The position numbers and the translations under genes were made by a program. A DNA stretch of 9,222 nucleotides from an uncultured Pseudomonadota bacterium. GTDB taxonomy: Bacteria; Pseudomonadota; Gammaproteobacteria; Burkholderiales; Nitrosomonadaceae. The notes beneath the pieces are model-generated. The model was not told where the DNA came from. It searched no databases and saw only the letters and a list, made by a program, of their open reading frames with translations. Shown one piece after another: positions 7,075-9,222 of the stretch. The DNA lies in the NCBI GenBank assembly GCA_903957805.1, contig CAJBQQ010000175.1, positions 1 through 9,222 of the forward strand, written 5' to 3'. Every line of letters begins with the position of its first letter. The first letter of the stretch is position 1.

Positions 7075-7091
7075 TGCGACAATTTGCCACA
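7075..7091 (+). promoter_or_regulatory. Candidate operator, second copy of the 17-bp dyad, upstream of propeller B
   Basis: Identical to 1924-1940 and part of an exact 23-bp match (7071-7093 with 1920-1942). It again directly abuts the predicted -35. Exact conservation here, in flanking DNA that is otherwise almost unalignable, indicates functional constraint or recent duplication. Confidence 0.55.
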
Positions 7092-7120
7092 TTCCCAAAA
7101 TGCATAACCTGAACTATGAT
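7092..7120 (+). promoter_or_regulatory. Probable sigma-70-type promoter of the propeller B-receptor B operon
   Basis: The -35 is TTCCCA (7092-7097, 4/6), followed by a 17-bp spacer and TATGAT (7115-7120, 5/6). The -35 is weak and the operator candidate touches it, which would fit an activator-dependent promoter. Transcription would begin around 7127, leaving a leader of only about 23 nt. Confidence 0.45.
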
Positions 7121-7146
7121 CGCCCCAGAATTTTTAATGGGGCATC
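7118..7146 (+). promoter_or_regulatory. Hairpin overlapping the ribosome binding region of propeller B
   Basis: The arms GAT-c-GCCCC (7118-7126) and GGGGC-ATC (7139-7146) pair with one bulged base around a 12-nt A/T-rich loop. The GGGG strand (7139-7142) is the only Shine-Dalgarno-like sequence before the ATG at 7150, so the stem could limit translation. If transcription begins at the predicted site, the 5' arm is only partly transcribed and the element would act at DNA level or not at all. Confidence 0.35.
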
Positions 7147-7149
7147 GGT

Positions 7150-8364
7150 ATGTGGGCTAAAAGTGTCGTAGCTATTTTGTTTTTGGGCATCTCGATGACG
7201 GTGATCGCGGCCCACGGTGACCCCTCTGCAACAAATAACCAAACTGCAAATCAGAAAACAGCAAAGTCGACACTCGCGGTGGGCATCGCGATTGGTGGCG
7301 ACGGTCGGTTATGGCTGGCACGGGTCGAGAATCAGCGTCTACTGGTCTCGCACTCGCACGATGGTGGGGTCAAATTCCACCGCACGGTGGTGGTAACTCC
7401 TGAGCCTGAAGATATTGTGGCTGACGGAGAGAACCGTCCCAAGATTGCAGTGGCGAAGGATGGCACAGTAATCCTAAGCTGGACGCAAGCTCTTCCGAAA
7501 GGTCATGCAGGCAATATTCGCTTCGCCCGGTCCACCGATTCAGGGAAGACCTTCTCCTCACCAATCACATTAAACGATGATGGTCGAATCACCGGTCATC
7601 GGTTCGATGCTCTGACGATTGATGGTTCCGGCAGGGTGGTGGTGGCATGGCTAGACGCACGTGATCGTGATGCTGCGAGGGAACGGGGTGAGAAGTTTTC
7701 TGGTACGTCGATCTACATTGCCCAGTCTAGTAACAATGGTGCAAGTTTTTCAGCAAACCAAAGGTTTCAGCAGCATACCTGCGAGTGCTGCCGGATTGCG
7801 CTGACCTGGACCAATGAAGGGCCTGTTGCGCTCTGGCGGAATATTTTTGGTGCCAATACTCGAGACTTCGCAATAGCAAATATAGACCAGGGGGGGGTGC
7901 GTCGCATCACGGATGATGACTGGCAGATCGATGCCTGTCCACATAACGGCGGCGGTATCGCAGCAAATGGACAAGGCCTTCTGCACCTGACCTGGTTCAC
8001 CAACGGCAGTAAACGTCAGGGCCTCTTTTACAAGTATATCGATGGTGACCGGGAGTCTCAGCCTCTGGCCATCGGAAATCCAGCGAACCAAGCAAGTCAT
8101 GCCACGGTAGCAGCAATGGGCGATACGGTCGTCCTTACCTGGAGGGAGTTTAATGGACAGTCCTACCTCGTGCAAATGATGCGCTCGAATGATGGCGGCA
8201 ACTCCTGGGGTGAGCCACAGCGCTTGATGGAGACTAACGGGGCAGCGGATTATCCCATCCCATTGATAAGTAATAAGCAGGTTCTGGTGGTGTGGAATAC
8301 GGCGACTGAAGGGTTGCGTGTTCTGCCACTTGATCGGATTTCAACAGTCAAAGCAAACAATTAA
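7150..8364 (+). CDS. Exported Asp-box (BNR/sialidase-like) beta-propeller protein (copy B)
   Basis: 404 residues, complete. Signal peptide at residues 1-21 (MWAKSVVAILFLGISMTVIAA). Asp-box repeats lie at S69-D71-F76, S128-D130-F135, S193-N195-F200 (Asp replaced by Asn) and S346-D348-W353, consistent with a beta-propeller. C211-E-C213-C214 and C263-P-H265 are conserved with copy A and could form a metal site or disulfides in the periplasm. CECC is not a CXXCH haem motif. Residues 127-189 are identical to copy A. Sialidase catalytic features are not evident, so the sialidase label should be treated as fold only. It starts at an ATG just after a GGGG ribosome-binding-like run and ends 30 bp before receptor B, indicating co-transcription. 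The inferred role is a periplasmic or cell-surface partner of the receptor in ligand capture or maturation; the ligand is unknown. Confidence 0.88.
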   Translation: MWAKSVVAILFLGISMTVIAAHGDPSATNNQTANQKTAKSTLAVGIAIGGDGRLWLARVENQRLLVSHSHDGGVKFHRTVVVTPEPEDIVADGENRPKIAVAKDGTVILSWTQALPKGHAGNIRFARSTDSGKTFSSPITLNDDGRITGHRFDALTIDGSGRVVVAWLDARDRDAARERGEKFSGTSIYIAQSSNNGASFSANQRFQQHTCECCRIALTWTNEGPVALWRNIFGANTRDFAIANIDQGGVRRITDDDWQIDACPHNGGGIAANGQGLLHLTWFTNGSKRQGLFYKYIDGDRESQPLAIGNPANQASHATVAAMGDTVVLTWREFNGQSYLVQMMRSNDGGNSWGEPQRLMETNGAADYPIPLISNKQVLVVWNTATEGLRVLPLDRISTVKANN

Positions 8365-8394
8365 ACACATCCTCTGATAACAGGAGAATTTAGT

Positions 8395-9222
8395 ATGACC
8401 TCAAAATTAAGACCCATTCCATCCGCATTAGCGGGCCTACTGACCGCTTCAATTATATTGATTCCTGGAGTGGGAGCGGCAAATGAACCTGTCGCTTCGG
8501 AGGTGGGCAGCGGAACTTCACTGGCGAGGTATTCTGAGCCAGAGGGGGCCGTGTCTCGACGCCTAGGTTGGATGAAGAGATGGTTCGAGCCCGCAAAAAA
8601 AGAGATTAATACCCATCAGCTCGGGACAGATAAAACCCTCTCCAATGTCTCCGAACAGACACAATCGCCAGAAGACGAAGGACGACTCTCAGCGGCAGGC
8701 GGCATTGCCAGTAAAAATAAAATCGTTCTAGCTGCAAATGAGTCTGCTGTGACAATGCCGGCCTTGGTAATAAAAGGAGAAAAGGTTGCGCCTCTCAAGT
8801 TTCAATCGGATAAGGATCGATACCGTCTACCGCAGACAACAGAGAGCATCACAAGAGAGAGGATGAACGAGACGATTAACATGACGGGTGCAGAGGACGC
8901 GATCAAGTATATGCCCTCGATTCAGGTGCGTCAGCGTTATATCGGCGACACTAACGCGCCTGTCGGGACGCGCACCTCTGGAATGGCCTCCAGTGCTCGC
9001 ACACTGATTTACGCTGACGGAGTCCTCATCTCCTCTCTGCTTGGGAACAACAATGGCAATACAGGCTCGCCTCGGTGGCAGTTAATAGCGCCTGGTGAGA
9101 TCGAGCGCATTGATGTGATGTACGGGCCCTTTTCTGCGATGTATGCGGGGAACTCAATCGGTGGCGTAATCAACATCACAACAAAGATGCCAGAAAAATT
9201 CGAGGTCAGAGCGGAGGCTCAG
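8395..9222 (+). CDS. TonB-dependent outer-membrane receptor, 3' end outside window (copy B)
   Basis: The frame is open from ATG 8395 to the window end (276 residues). AGGAG at 8382-8386 lies 8 nt before the ATG. The signal peptide ends near residue 28 (IILIPGVGA). A linker of about 90 residues follows, Ser/Glu-rich, with no STN domain seen. MPALVIKGEK (about 121-130) may contain the TonB box. The plug starts near residue 140 and includes MPSIQVRQRY, TLIYADGVLI, IERIDVMYGPFSAMYAGNS and GGVINITTKMP. These align motif by motif with receptor A, so the two are paralogues, but they are far more diverged than the two propellers. The beta-barrel lies beyond the window. It is co-operonic with propeller B and probably takes up the same type of ligand as receptor A or a related one. 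Confidence 0.92.
   Translation, partial: MTSKLRPIPSALAGLLTASIILIPGVGAANEPVASEVGSGTSLARYSEPEGAVSRRLGWMKRWFEPAKKEINTHQLGTDKTLSNVSEQTQSPEDEGRLSAAGGIASKNKIVLAANESAVTMPALVIKGEKVAPLKFQSDKDRYRLPQTTESITRERMNETINMTGAEDAIKYMPSIQVRQRYIGDTNAPVGTRTSGMASSARTLIYADGVLISSLLGNNNGNTGSPRWQLIAPGEIERIDVMYGPFSAMYAGNSIGGVINITTKMPEKFEVRAEAQ

Noticed and set aside
7750..8175. 141-codon minus-strand frame opposite propeller B
   Set aside because: An antisense shadow; the plus-strand frame is supported by the paralogue and by motifs.
1..9222. CRISPR array, tRNA, rRNA or intact insertion sequence
   Set aside because: No regularly spaced short repeats, cloverleaf-like sequence or recognisable transposase was seen on either strand.

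Overview
The window reads as part of a Gram-negative, probably beta- or gammaproteobacterial chromosome. The evidence is two TonB-dependent outer-membrane receptors, exported proteins with Sec-type signal peptides, a periplasmic mono-haem cytochrome c and a NarL/UvrY-type response regulator, at moderate G+C. I cannot name the species from sequence alone.

The main structure is a duplicated cassette. Each copy pairs an exported Asp-box (BNR, sialidase-like) beta-propeller with a TonB-dependent receptor. Copy A is a propeller truncated by the left window edge (1-1002) and a complete receptor (2043-4655), separated by about 1 kb of apparently decayed DNA. Copy B is a complete propeller (7150-8364) followed 30 bp later by a receptor that runs off the right edge (8395 to end), a clear operon layout. 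The propellers share a CECC motif and a DACPHNGG motif and lack obvious sialidase hallmarks. A periplasmic binding or cofactor role in partnership with the receptor is therefore more likely than glycan cleavage; this is inference.

Between the copies lie a short helix-turn-helix protein (4765-5049), a convergent minus-strand cytochrome c (5523-5843) and an orphan LuxR-family response regulator (6109-6750). No partner kinase is visible. A short segment between receptor A and the HTH gene resembles the core of a cobalamin riboswitch but lacks part of the consensus.

The regulatory DNA is informative. Upstream of receptor A are two diverged tandem copies of a roughly 210-bp unit (1595-1804 and 1805-2013). 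The second copy carries a good sigma-70 promoter. A 23-bp block from this unit recurs exactly upstream of propeller B. It contains a 17-bp imperfect dyad, and in both places the dyad directly abuts the predicted -35 hexamer. This suggests one shared regulator for both cassettes. The other gene-free stretches (1003-1594, 5050-5522, 5844-6108, 6751-7070) show only weak or decayed signals.
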